DNA from: CAZPXZ01 sp965221505
Lineage (GTDB): Bacteria > Pseudomonadota > Alphaproteobacteria > Rhodobacterales > CAZPXZ01
Direction: 5' to 3'
Assembly (NCBI GenBank): GCA_965221505.1
Contig: CBDCSI010000001.1
Span: 2,727,461-2,791,460, forward strand
DNA length: 64,000 nucleotides
The notes beneath the pieces are model-generated. The model saw only the letters and a list, made by a program, of their open reading frames with translations, ran no database searches and was not told the DNA's origin. The position numbers were made by a program, and so were the translations under genes. This document shows, one piece after another, positions 33,494-45,700 of this stretch (its first letter is position 1; each line of letters starts with the position of its first letter).

Positions 33494-34773
33494 GGCACGG
33501 GCGGCTCGGCGGAGCGACAAAACCGGGAAAGAATCCGCGCGGCGCTCGCGAAATCGTCCAGCTCCATGTGCTCGTCCGGGTTGTGGCTGCCGTTCTCGTT
33601 CCGGATGAAGAGCATGCCGGACGGAATCCCCATGCCGGCGAAGATTCCAGCGTCGTGCCCGGCCCCGCAAGCGAGCGACAGGGTCTTCACGCCTTCGAGC
33701 GAACCGGCGCGCGCCAGCTCGTCCTGAACCCAGCCGCTCATCATCGCCGGCGTCGTGCCCGAGCGGGGGCCGAGGTCGAAGTCGACGCGTCGGCGCGCGC
33801 CGATTTCGAGGGCGAGTTCGCCGATCCTGGCGCGTAGCGCATCGAGCGTCTCGGGGGACCGGCTTCGCATGTCGACGGCGAAGTCGACCCGGCCCGAAAC
33901 CTTGCTGAGCGCGTGGTGCGCCGGATCCGTCGCGAACTGCCCAACCGTGATCGAGAGGTCGTGCCCGGCGCGCGCCATGTCTTCCCAGAGCCGATCCAGC
34001 GCATCGACCAACTCGGCCGTGGCCCGCACGGCGTCCTGCCGGGCGTCTCGGGGCGTCGCGCCGGAATGCGCGTAGGTCCCGCGGCAGACGGCCGAACGAA
34101 ACCGTACGGAGCCGCGGATGCCGGTGACGATTCCGACCGGAACCCCTGCGCCGAGCAACACCGGACCCTGTTCGATATGCGGCTCGACGAACGCCCCGAC
34201 CTGCTGTGGGTCGAGAAAGCTCTCGCCCGCCCGCAGCCGTTCGGGATTGCCGCCGGCCGCCCGGATGGCGTCGCCGAGCCGGACCCCGTCGCCGTGGCGC
34301 CGGAGCGAGTCGAGCTCGTCTCCGCCCAGCCTTCCGAACGCCGCGCGGCTTCCGATGAAGGATCCCGGAAACCAGGTGCTCTCTTCCGCGCGGGTCACGA
34401 TGACCGTCACGTCGCGCCTGGGCAGGACGCCGCCCCGCCGAAATCCGGCCAGCACCGCGAGTCCCATCGCGACTCCGGCGAGCCCGTCGTAGTTTCCGCC
34501 AGCAGGCACGGAATCCAGGTGAGACCCGACCATGATCGCCGGCCCCGGCTCCTGGCCCCGGCAGGTCAGGTACAGGTTGCACCCCGCGTCCTCGGCGGTC
34601 TCCAGGTCGAGCTCTCGCGCCAACTCCCGGACACGATCGTGAGCGAAGGCTTCGCCGGGGCCGTAGGACATGCGGGTAATGCCCTTGCCGTCGTGGGTCG
34701 CGCGGCGAAACTCGTCGAACAGGCGTTCCGCCAAGCCTATGTCCGGCGATGCGCCGTCAAGTTCGTTCGGCAT
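33490..34773 (-). CDS. M20 amidohydrolase: N-carbamoyl-L-amino acid hydrolase / allantoate amidohydrolase-like
   Basis: A 427-residue Zn-dependent amidase. Metal ligands fall in VGSHLDSVPAGGNYDGLAG (His85 and Asp96), RAEESTW (Glu131), VEPHIEQGPVL (His199) and SHNPDEHME near the end. RMSYGPGEAFAHDRVRELAR and the GIRGSVRF lid segment mark the AllC/HyuC branch, which removes the carbamoyl group from N-carbamoyl-L-amino acids, beta-ureido acids or allantoate. The ATG at 34773 fits the family start; fourteen codons further upstream is an in-frame alternative. It is the first gene of the minus-strand operon running to pxpC. It would complement the D-specific carbamoylase at 21229. Confidence 0.88.
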   Translation of the reverse strand: MPNELDGASPDIGLAERLFDEFRRATHDGKGITRMSYGPGEAFAHDRVRELARELDLETAEDAGCNLYLTCRGQEPGPAIMVGSHLDSVPAGGNYDGLAGVAMGLAVLAGFRRGGVLPRRDVTVIVTRAEESTWFPGSFIGSRAAFGRLGGDELDSLRRHGDGVRLGDAIRAAGGNPERLRAGESFLDPQQVGAFVEPHIEQGPVLLGAGVPVGIVTGIRGSVRFRSAVCRGTYAHSGATPRDARQDAVRATAELVDALDRLWEDMARAGHDLSITVGQFATDPAHHALSKVSGRVDFAVDMRSRSPETLDALRARIGELALEIGARRRVDFDLGPRSGTTPAMMSGWVQDELARAGSLEGVKTLSLACGAGHDAGIFAGMGIPSGMLFIRNENGSHNPDEHMELDDFASAARILSRFCRSAEPPVP

Positions 34774-35697
34774 CGTTCGACTCGTCTCCCGGCGTAATGG
34801 CAGGCAAGGCGGCAAGACCGGCGCCCTCTCGCCCGCTTGCGGTCGGCACCTGCCCGTGCGTTCGACCGGTACGATCCTCTACCGTACCCGCGCACACCCG
34901 TCCATTCCGGCATCCGCTCCCTCCTGCGTCGGCCGACGGCAGGTATCCCTTGCTGGAGCGCGCGTTATGCGGAGTTCTCAGTCCGCGGTCTCCCTGTCCC
35001 GAAGGTCGCGACGAGCGCCTCGCGACCTCTCCGGGCGCCAGCGCCGCGCATGTCCGCCGACGGTCTCGGCCGAAACGCGCGCGGGTTCCGAAGTCGGTTT
35101 CCGGGCACCGGGAGGAGTTCTCGGGGAAATCGCTCGCGAACGACACGCGCAAACGGCTGCTGGACGGGCATCGCTCTCGAAGTATTCCCGCAGGTTACGC
35201 GCCAGGGACATGCCAGTTCGGGAACGAAACCGGGGGTCAAGGGCTGCCGGCAGCGCCGGGCCCGGATCGACGCGCGACCCGAACGCGTCGCGACGGGGCG
35301 CTCGGAGTCCTCCCCTCCGCGGCTTCGCTGCGACGCCCCCGGTTCTCGCCCGCATCCGCATGCGCATTGCCGGGGACGGCGCCGACCGGCACGGACCGTC
35401 GCCCCCCGCCGACCGCATGCCGGTTGAGATCTCGGTCCGCCGATGTCGAGACGGCGGAGCGTCGAGGATGAGAGACCGATGTCGACACCGGCGCTGGCGA
35501 TTTGCCGTCCCGCGCTCGCAAGAGAACTGAGCGGAGCGAACCCGTGACCGGGATCGGCTTCATGCGTCGCCGCCGGCCGGGGCTCGGCGCCCGGCGTACC
35601 CCTCGCCCCAGAGGGAGGGCTTGCAAGCCTTCGCTCAGGGTTGGGCACACTCCGAGGCGAGGGAGCCGACAAGCGGGAACGGCGGCCTCCGCAGCCG
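34774..35697. other. Intergenic stretch between catabolic operon and giant surface gene
   Basis: About 920 bases with no recognisable gene on either strand. It must hold the promoter of the M20-pxpC operon and the end of the giant transcript. GGCTTGCAAGCC (35618-35629) is a small perfect palindrome downstream of the giant gene; it lacks a T-run and is not a convincing terminator. Confidence 0.4.
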
Positions 35698-36792
35698 TCA
35701 AAATTGCACTCTCAACTCCAGGCGAATCCGGTTGTCCTTCGGCGACGCGTCGCCCGCGCTTCGACGCTCGAACGAGAGCGTAGTCGAGAAGCGGCCCGGA
35801 GCCTCGAGCGTCGTGCCGATGCCGACGCTCTCGAGAGATCCGTCGGCGAACCGCGCATCGGCGAAGGGCGTCAGCGTTCCGCCGCCGGCCCCGAATCCGT
35901 ATCCGATCCTGCCCTCTACGACAGCCCCTCGGCCGGATCTCTCGTTGCGAGCCTCGAACGCGTTCTCGCCCGACAAGGCGTCACCGTCCCGGAGGCCCCA
36001 TTGCGGCCCGAGCGAGAAGGACAGGCCACGGTCCCCCTCGTCCGCATCCAGGCGCGCCTCCACGCTGCCGCCCCATTCCTGTCGGCCGCTCTCGGAATGC
36101 ACCGCCAGCCACCGGCCTTCCGCATCGAGGCCGAATCGAGACCCCGGCAAGCCCAGCGCGACGCCGCCGGCGAGTTCCAGTCCCGTTCCCGAGACCGTGT
36201 CGCCGCCGTCCCGGCGCAGGGCAGCCCGACCGTAGGGCGAGACCTGCAAGCCGGCGTCGTTGACCGGAATGCCGTCCCGCCGGGCCTCCAGCCCGAGGCG
36301 AAGCTGCCAGGACTGCAAGTCGAGGCCGCCGACGGCCGTCGTGCCGCTGTCCTCGGTCTCGGCCCGCGTCCCGCCGGCCGAGGCCGACAGCGAGACCGTC
36401 GTGGCGTCCTGCCGCAGGATCGGCCAGACGCCGGCGACCGACGCCGCCAGCATCGACAGGTCTTCGCGTTCGACCTCCCGTTCGGAGGGTCGATGGGTCA
36501 CCTCCCCGCGCCCCGCGCCGAGGATCAGTTGCAGACGGCCTCCAGCCCGGTCCCCGAACTGCAGATACGGCCAGAGCGCGGTGATCGAGGCTTCCACGTC
36601 GCCCGTGCCGGCGCCCGCGTCGAGTTCGTATTCGGACTCGGACAGGCTCCGGGACACCGCGAACCCGAGCAAGAGATCGTTCCGCAGTCGCGTGTCCACC
36701 CCGAGCCAGCCGGCCTTTGCCGACCCCTCGTACCGGGATCCCTCCGAATCGCCTTCGAACCGGCCGAGATCCCCCCGGCCCCAGATCGACAT
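35698..36792 (-). other. Autotransporter beta-barrel domain of the giant protein
   Basis: The last 364 residues, from MSIWGRGDLGRFEGDSEG, alternate polar and hydrophobic residues in amphipathic strands: YEGSAKAGWLGVDTRL, NDLLLGFAVSRSLSESEY, RLQLILGAGRGEV, SWQLRLGLEAR, STTLSFERRSAG, and the final RIRLELRVQF. The FEG/YEG region and the C-terminal phenylalanine fit autotransporter barrels recognised by the Bam complex. It is preceded by an acidic, Gly-rich linker. The number of strands cannot be counted reliably by eye. Confidence 0.82.
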
Positions 36793-39700
36793 GCGTCTCG
36801 TCGCCCCGTCGCCGCCGGGGCCGGCGCCGAGGCGAAGTTCGAAGGCGCTCTCGCCGAAGAGCGCGTCGCTGTCGACGCCCCTCCCGTCCTCGAACGGGTT
36901 CGGCGATTCGGATCCGCCGTTCCCCGGGACCGCGAAACGATCGTCTCCGACGGCGCTCCCCAACCCGTAGCGTCCGTCGGCCGCCTCGGCCTCGCCGAGG
37001 AGTATCGTCTCGCCGGCGAGCGTCAGGGACCCCGGACCGGCAGCCGGCGCGTCGAACCGCACGCCGATCGTCGCATTCGCACTGGCGAACGTCGCCTGGA
37101 CCGCGCCGGCGACCGACTCCTTCAGAACCCGACGCTCCTCCGGATCGATCTCGCCCACCAGGCCCTGCCCGGATTCGAGATTCGGGTTTCCGGCGCGATC
37201 CTGCGCGACGCCGGCCGGCACCTTGAGCGCGATTTCCTCGCGGCCGGTCCGGGTGACCGGCAACGTCCAGACCGTGCCGGCCGTCGCTTCGACGAGGCGT
37301 CCCGCGGCGCCGCCGGTCAGCTCGACGTCCGCGACGTCGAAGCCGGAAACCTGCTCGGAAAACGCGATCGTGGCGGTGAAGCTCTGCACCGGGTTCGACG
37401 GCAGTCCCGTGATGCGCACCGTCGGCGGTTTGTGGTCGAACACGTAAGAGTTCTCGTTCGCGCCGTCGGAGGGGAGCGAGCGATCCGTCAGCGCGTTCTC
37501 CACGCCGTCGCGAATCGTCGCGCCGGACGCGAGGCCGAGCGACACCCGTCCTTCGGTCGTCGCCAGGCTGCCGCCGGAGATCGACACGTCGTAGGTCCGG
37601 TTCGACAGGCTGCCGCCCACCCCGGCCCGGGCCGCCGCAACGGCGACGTCGCCGCCGCCGGAGACCGAGAAGTCGTCCGCGTCGACGCCGGCGACGTCCT
37701 CGTCGAAGGTCACTCGCCACGTCGCCACGCTGCCGTTGGTGTATTCGGAAGCCGGACTCGACCGCACGATCGACGCGAGTGTCGGACCGGTATTGTCGTC
37801 GGTGTAGTAGCCGGAGACGGGATCGGACGCCTCGTTGCCGATTCCCGCGAGGTCGGCAGCCGCGCCGGCGCCGACCGAGACGCTGTAGTCGGCGCTCGGC
37901 GTGATCGCCAGCGTCCAGGTCCGATCCGCCAGCGTCTCGACGAACGCGCCCTTCGTGCCTCCGCTCACGCTGACGTCGCTCGCGTCGAAGCCGGTCATCG
38001 GTTCCGAAAACGCGACGGTCACGGTGAACGCGCCGGTGGTGCGGATCGGCACGCCGCTGACCGTCACGGTCGGCGCCGCGTTGTCGATCAGGAAGGTCCT
38101 GTCGTCCGGAACGGGCGTCCCGGCGGTCGAAAGCGCGTTGCCCGCTCGATCCCGGATATTCCGGCCGGAGGCGAACCCCAGCGCGACGGTGCCGTTCAGG
38201 TCGGCCAGGTTGCCGCCCGACGCCTGCACGTCCCAGACGTCGCTGCGGCCGGACACCGACAGCGCCACGTCGCCGAGGCCGGAGCCGGAGACGGCGAAGT
38301 CGGTCTCGTCCACGTCCACGACGGTTTCGCTGAAGGAGACCCGCCAGGTGACCGAATCCGCGGCAGTCGGCGAACTCGAAGGCGCGTGGCGTTCGATCTT
38401 CGAGACCGTCGGGGCGGCGTTGTCGAGCGCGTAGACGTTCTCGTTCGGATCGGGCGTACCGGCTGTCGAGAGACCGTTGCCCGCCAGATCGGCGATGTCC
38501 TGGTCCGTCGCGAAGCCGAGGGCGACCGTCGCGTTCAGGCCGGCGAGATTGCCACCCGACGCCCGCACGTCGTACACCGAATCGGCGACCGTCGTCCCGG
38601 AGACCTTCGTCACCGTCCGGGTCACGCTTCCCGCGCCCGTCCCGGTGACCGTGAAGTCGGCCGAACTCACGTTCTTCACCGATTCGCTGAAGGCGATGCG
38701 CCAGGTAACCGCATTCGCGTTCGTCGGCGAACTCGTCGGGGCGTGGCGTTCGATCCGCGAGACCGTCGGCGCGAGGTTCTCGATTTCGAACGTATTCTCG
38801 TTCGGGCTGGGCGTGCCGTCTGTCGAGAGAAGGTTGCCGGCCAGGTCGGCGATGTCCGTATCGCGCGCAATGCCGAGCGTGACCGTGGCGTTCAGGTCGG
38901 CGAGATTGCCGCCCGACGCTGCGACCTCCCAGACCGTATCCGAAATCCTAGCCACCGTCCGGGTCACGCTTCCCGCTCCGGTGCCGGTGAACGTGAAGTC
39001 GGCGGAACCGACGTTCGCCACCGCCTCGTCGAAGGATACCCGCCAGGCGACCGAATCCGCGGCAGTCGGCGACGTCGCCGGATCGTGGCGTTCGATACGC
39101 GAGACCGTCGGCGCCGCGTTGTCGAGCGCGAAGCTCCGGTCGTTCGGGTTCGGCGTTCCGGCGATCGAGAGCCGGTTGCCCACCGTATCCGCAATGTCCT
39201 GCCCGCTGGCGAAGCCGAGCGTGACCGTCCCGTTCAGGTTCGCCAGATTGCCGCCGGACGCGGTCACGTCCCAGACCGAGTCCGAAACCCTCGTCACCGT
39301 CCGGGTCACGCTTCCCGCTCCGGTGCCGGTCACCGTGAAGTCGGACGAACTCACGTTCGCCACCGCTTCGTCGAACGATACCCGCCAAGTCACCGCGTCG
39401 GCGTTGGTGGGCGAGGTCGAGGGCGTCAGGCGCTCAATCTTCGAGACCGACGGCGCCGCGTTGTCCAGCTCGAACGTGTTCTCGTTCGGGCTTGGCGTCC
39501 CGGCAGTCGACAATCGGTTGCCCGCCAAGTCGGCGACGTTCTGTCCGTCGCGGAACCCGAGCGTCACGGTGCCGGTGAGTGCAGTCAGATTGCCGCCCGA
39601 GGCCCGAACGTCATACACGGTATCCGAATCGTCGTCGCCCGAAACCGTAATCGACGCGGCGCCGGCGCCGGTGACGCTGAAGTCCCCCGAGGACACGCTC

Positions 39701-42700
39701 GCCACGGCTTCGCTGAAAGTCACGCGCCAGGTGACAGCATTGGCGTTCGTCGGCGAATCCGTCGGGGCGTGGCGTTCAATCTTCGAGACGTTCGGCGCCA
39801 AATTGTCCAGCGCGAACGCGTTCTCGTTCGGGTTCGGCGTGCCGGAGGTCGACAAGCCGTTGCCGGCCGGGTCTGCGATGTCGGTATCGCGCGCAAAGCC
39901 GAGCGTGACCGTTCCGTTCAGGTCGGCCAGACCGCCGCCCGATGCGGACACGTCCCGGACGGAGGCCGAAACCTCCGACACCTCGACCGTCACGTTGCCG
40001 GCTCCGGACACGGCGAAGTCGTCGCCGTCCACCGCCTCGACCGTTTCGCTGAAGGTGACGCGCCACGTCACCTCGTCCGCGGCAGTCGGCGACGTCGAAG
40101 GCATCTGGCGCTCGATCTTGCTGACCGTAGGCGCGGTGTTTTCGATCGCGAAGGAATTCTCGTTCGGGTTGGGCGTGCCGGCGGTCGAGAGCCGGTTGCC
40201 GGCCAGGTCCTCGATGTCCTGCTCGCTGTCGAAGCCGAGGACGATCGTGCCTTCCAGACCGGCCAGGTTGCCGCCCGAGGCCGCCACGTCCCACTCCGAG
40301 GCGCTCGCCCGGGTGACCGATACGTCTACGGTCCCGATACCCGAACCGGAAACCGTGAAGTCGCCGTCGGACACGTTGACCACGTCCTCGTTGAAGCTCA
40401 CACGCCAGGTCACCGCGTCCGCGTTGGTGGGCGAGGTCGACGGCGTCAGGCGCTCGATCTTCGACGCCCTCGGCGCGGTGTTCTCGATTTCGAACGAGTT
40501 CTCGTTCGGGCTCGGCGTGCCGTCCGTCGCGAGACGGTTGCCCGCCCGGTCCGCGATGTCCTGTCCGCTGGCGAAGCCGAGCGTGACGGTGCCGTTCAGG
40601 TCGGCCAGAATGCCGCCGGACGCCGTCACGTCCCAGACCGAGTCGGAGTGCCTGGTCACCGCCTTCGCGACCGCGCCGGCGCCGGTGACTGCGAAGTCTC
40701 CGCCGGTCACGTTGACCACGTCCTCGCTGAAGGAGATACGCCAGGTCACCGCGTTCGCGTTGGTCGGCGAATTCGTCGGCTCTTGTCGCTCGATCCTCGA
40801 CACCGTGGGCGCGGCGTTTTCGAGTTCGAACGCGTTCTCGTTCGGGCTGGGCGTGCCGGAAGTCGCGAGTCGGTTGCCCGCCTCGTCCGCAATGTCCTGT
40901 CCGCTGGCGAAACCGAGGGTGACGGTGCCGTTCAGGTCTTCCAGACTGTCGCCCGATGCGGTCACGTCCCACACGGAAGCCGATTCTTCGGACACGCCGA
41001 CGGATACGTCGCTGGCCCCGGACACGGTGAAGTCGCCGTCAGTCACGTTGACGACGTCCTCGCTGAAGGTCACCCGCCAAGTCACGCGGTCTGCGTTCGT
41101 CGGCGACGTCGCAGGACTGTAGCGCTCGATCTTCGAGACCGTCGGCGCCGTGTTCTCGACCGAGAAGAAGTTTTCGTTCGGGTTTGGCATACCGGCGGTC
41201 GACAACGGGTTGCCGGCCAGGTCCTCGATCGCCGGACTCGACGCCAACGCGACCGTCACCGTTCCTTCGAGGCCGGCCAGGTTGCCGCCCGTAGCCCTCA
41301 CGTCCCAGACCGAGTCCGAGATCTTCGAGGCGGCTACGGTCGGCGCCCCGGCTCCGGTGACCGAGAAGTCGCCCCCGGCCGCCCCGGCGACCGGTTCGTT
41401 GAAGGTAATGCGCCAGGTGACGGCATCCGCGTTCGTCGGCGAGCCTGCCGGATCCTGCCGCTCGATCTTCGCCACCGTGGGCGCCGCGTTGTCGATGACG
41501 TAGGAGTTTTCGTAGGTCGTCGGCGTGGTGGCGGTCGAGAGACGATTGCCGGCCGAATCCGTGACGTCTTGCGTGCCGGCGAAGCCGAGCGTGACCGTGC
41601 CGTTCATCCCGGCCAGGTTGCCGCCCGACGCCTTCACGTCGAAGGTCGAGGTTCCCCGGGTCGCGGTCACATCCACGGTCACGTTGCCGGCGCCGCTCAC
41701 GACGAAGTCGCTCTTGTCGACGTTCTCCAGGTCCTCGCCGAAGCCGACGCTCCAGGTGATTTCGTCCGCGTTGGTCCGGGCGGCGCTCGGCGTGTCGCGC
41801 GTCACCCGATCCAGCGTCGGCGCCTCGTTGTCCAGCACGTAAGTGTTCTCGTTCGGAACGGGCGTCTCGTCAGTTCGGAGCTTGTTGCCCGCCATGTCCT
41901 CGATGTCCTGCGCGTCGGCGAATCCGAGCGTCACGGTGGCGTTGAGGCCGGCGAGGTTGCCGCCGGACGCCTTCACGTCCCAGACCGAGTCCGTGCTCTT
42001 CGAAACCTCGACCGTCGGGTCGCCGGCCCCCGTCCCGGTTACGGTGAAGTCGCCGTCGCTCACGTTGACCACTTTCTCGCTGAAGGTCACCCGCCAGGTC
42101 ACGGAATTCGCGTTGGTCGGCGAGTCCCCCGGATCGTGGCGTTCGATACTCGTGACCGTCGGCACCCCGTTCTCCAGCTCGAAGGTGTTGTCGTTGGGGT
42201 CGGGCGTCCCGTCGGTCGAGAGGGCGTTCCCCGCCTCGTCTGCGATGTCCTGGTCGCCTGCGAAGCCCAGCGTAATCGTCTCGTTGAGTTCGGCGAGGTT
42301 GCCGCCCGACGCTTCGACGTCCCATTCGGAATCCGAGTGCCGCGTCACCGTCCGGGTGACGACTCCCGCACCCGTCCCGGTCACCGTGAAGTCGCCGTCG
42401 GTCACGTTGACGACGTCCTCACTGAAGGTAACCCGCCAGGTGACGCTGTCCTCGCTGGTCGGCGACACCGTCGGATCCAGCCGCTCGATACTGCCAACCG
42501 TCGGCTGGACGTTGTCGAGCACGTACGTGTTCTCGTTCGGCGACGGAGTCCCGGAGATCGAGAGGGCGTTGCCGGCCAGATCGGCGATGTCCCTGACGCT
42601 GGCGAAGCCGAGCGTGAGGGTGGCGTTCAGGTTGGCGAGATTGCCGCCCGAGGCTTCGAGGTCCCATTCGGTATCGGAGTGCCTGGTCACGGTCCGTAAT

Positions 42701-45700
42701 ACCGTTCCCGCCCCCGTCCCGGTCACAGTAAAATCGCTGCCCGTCACGTCTACGACAGATTCGCTGAAGGTCACGCGCCAGGTCACCGCGTTTTCGGCGG
42801 TCGGCGAAGTGTCCGGGTCCTGCCGCTCGATCTTCGCAACCCTGGGCGCAGCGTTGTCGATGACATACGCGTTCTCGTTCGGGCTGGGCGTCCCGATCAC
42901 GAGAGCGTTGCCCGCCGCATCGGCGATGTCGCGCGAGGGGCTGAACGCCAGCGTGAGAGTGGCGTTCAGGTTCTTCAGGTTGCCGCCCGAAGCCTCGAGG
43001 TCCCACTCGGTATCCGAGCGCTTCGCCACCGTCCGGGTTACGGTTCCAGCTCCCGTCCCGGTCACCGTGAAATCGCCGCCCGTCACGTTGACCACCGCTT
43101 CGGAGAAGGTCACGCGCCAAGTCACCGTGTCTTCGTTGGTCGGCGAGGCGTCCGGGGCGTGCCGCTCAATCTTCGCAACCGAAGGCGCGACGTTATCGAG
43201 CGCGTACGTGTTCTCGTTCGGCGACGGAGTCCCGGAGACCGAGAGTGCGTTGCCGGCCGCATCGGCGATGTCCCTCATATCGCTGAACCCGAGCGTGACC
43301 GTGGCGTTCAGGTGCTGGAGGTTGCCGCCCGACGCCTCGACGTCCCATTCGGTATCGGAGCGCTTCGTCACCGTCCGCGACACGACTCCCGCGCCGTCTC
43401 CGGTCACCGTGAAATCGCCGCCCGTCACGTCGACCACGCCTTCGGAGAAGGTCACGCGCCAGGTCAACGTGTCGGCGTTGGTCGGCGAAGCGTCGGGATC
43501 CTGCCGCTTGATCTGCGCAACCGTCGGCGCTCTGTTATCGAACACGTACGTGTTCTCGTTCGGGTTAGGCGTTCCGTCGGTCGAGAGGGCGTTGCCCGCC
43601 GCGTCGGCGATGTCCCGGTTTCCGGCGACTCCGAGCACGACCGTGGCGTTCAGATTGGCGAGGTTGCCGCCGGACGCCTCGACGTCCCACTCGGTGTCGG
43701 AGCGCTTCGTCGCCGTCCTCGTCACCGTTCCCGCTCCCATCCCGGTCACCGTGAAATCGCTGCCCGTCACGTTTACGACGGATTCGCTGAAGGTCACGCG
43801 CCAAGCCACTTTGTCGGAGTTGGTGTGCGCGGCGTCTGGGTCCTGCCGCTCGATCTTGGCGATCGTAGGCGCCGCATTGTCGAGCACGTACGTGTTCTCG
43901 TTCGGACTGGGCGCCGCGTCGGTCGAGAGGGCGTTCCCCGCCTTGTCCCCGATGTCCTGCGCGTCGCCGAACCCGAGCGTGAGGGTGGCGTTCAGGTTGC
44001 GGAGGTTGCCGCCCGAAGCCTCGACGTCCCACTCCGTATCCGAGCGCTTCGTCACCGTACGCGACACGGTGCCGGCGCCGTCTCCGGTCACCGTGAAGTC
44101 GCCGCCCGCAACGTTGACCACCGCCTCGGAGAACGTCACGCGCCAGGTCACGCTGTCGGAGTTGGTCGGCGAGGCGTTCGGAGCTTGCCGCTCGATCTTC
44201 GCCACCGTGGGTGCAGTGTTGTCGATGACATACGCGTTCTCGTTCGGGCTGGGCGTTTCGTCGGTCGAGAGGGCGTTGCCCGCACTGTCCGCGATGTCCT
44301 GCATGTCGTCGAACCCGAGCGTGAGGGTGGCGTTCAGGCCGGCCAAGTTGCCGCCCGAAGCCTCTAGGTTCCATTCCGTATCGGAGCGCTTCGTCACCGT
44401 CCGCAGCACGGTGCCCGCGCCGTCTCCGGTCACTGTGAAGTCGCCGCCCGTCACGTCGACCACCGCCTCGGAGAAGGTCACCCGCCAGGTCACCGTGTCC
44501 TCGTTGGTGGGCGAGGCGTCCGGATCCTGCCGCTCGATCTTCACAACTGTAGGCGCGGCGTTGTCGATGACGTACGCGTTCTCGTTCGGGCTTGGCGTCC
44601 CGATCACGAGCGCGTTGCCCGCAGCGTCGGCGATGTCGCGCGAGGGGCTGAACCCGAGCGCGATCGTGGCGTTGAGGCCGGCCAGGTTGCCGCCCGAAGC
44701 CGCGACGTCCCATTCGGTATCGGAACGCTTCGTCACGGTTCGCAGCACGGTGCCCGCGCCGTCTCCGGTCACCGTGAAGTCGCCGCCCGTAACGTCGACC
44801 ACCGCCTCGCTAAAGGTCAGGCGCCAGGTCACGGTGTCCTCGTTGGTCGGCGAGGCGTCCGGGGCGTGCCGCTCGATCTTAGCCACCGTGGGTGCAGTGT
44901 TGTCGATGACGTACGCGTTCTCGTTCGGGCTGGGCGTCCCGATCACGAGCGCGTTGCCCGCAACGTCGGCGATGTCGCGGGAGGGGCTGAACCCAAGCGT
45001 GATCGTGGCGTTGAGGCCAGCCAGATTGCCGCCCGAAGCCTCGACGTCCCATTCCGTTTCCGAGCGCTTCGTCACCGTCTGCGACACGGTGCCCGCGCCG
45101 TCTCCGGTCACCGTGAAATCGCCGCCCGTAACGTTGACCAACGCCTCGGAGAACGTCACGCGCCAGGTCACGGTGTCCTCGTTAGTCGGCGAGGCGTCCG
45201 GGTCGTGCCGCTTGATCTTCGCCACTGTGGGTGCAGTGTTGTCGATGACGTACGCGTTCTCGTTCGGGTCGGGCGTCCCGTCGGTCGAGAGGGCGTTGCC
45301 CGCCGTATCCGCTATGTCCTGCGTGTTGCCGAACCCGAGCGTGATCGTGGCGTTGAGGCCGGCCAGGTTGCCGCCGGACGCCTTGACGTCCCATTCGGTA
45401 TCTGACCGCTTCGTCACCGTCCGGGACACGACTCCCGCGCCGTCTCCGGTCACCGTAAAGTCCTCGTCGGAAACGTCGGCCACCGCTTCGGAGAAGGTCA
45501 CGCGCCACGTGACCGTGTCTTCGGCAGTGTGCGAGGCGTCCGGAGCGTGACGCTCGATCTTCGCAACCGTAGGCGCCATGTTGTCGAGCAGGAACGTGTT
45601 CTCGTTCGGCGTGGGCGTCCCGCCGGTCGAAAGCCGGTTGCCGGCCAAATCCGCAATGTCTCCGGTGTCGCTGAGCCCGAGCGAAATCGTGGCGTTCAGG

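Noticed and set aside
35618..35629. GGCTTGCAAGCC palindrome as terminator of the giant gene
   Set aside because: The stem is very short with essentially no loop and no T-run follows on the minus strand.
35641..42699. Very long open frame on the plus strand opposite the giant gene (over 2,300 codons), and a similar one at 41843-45550
   Set aside because: They are antisense to the repeat-coding frame, and their repeats simply mirror the Ig units. The minus-strand frame has recognisable domains and is open over the whole 28 kb, so these are composition shadows.
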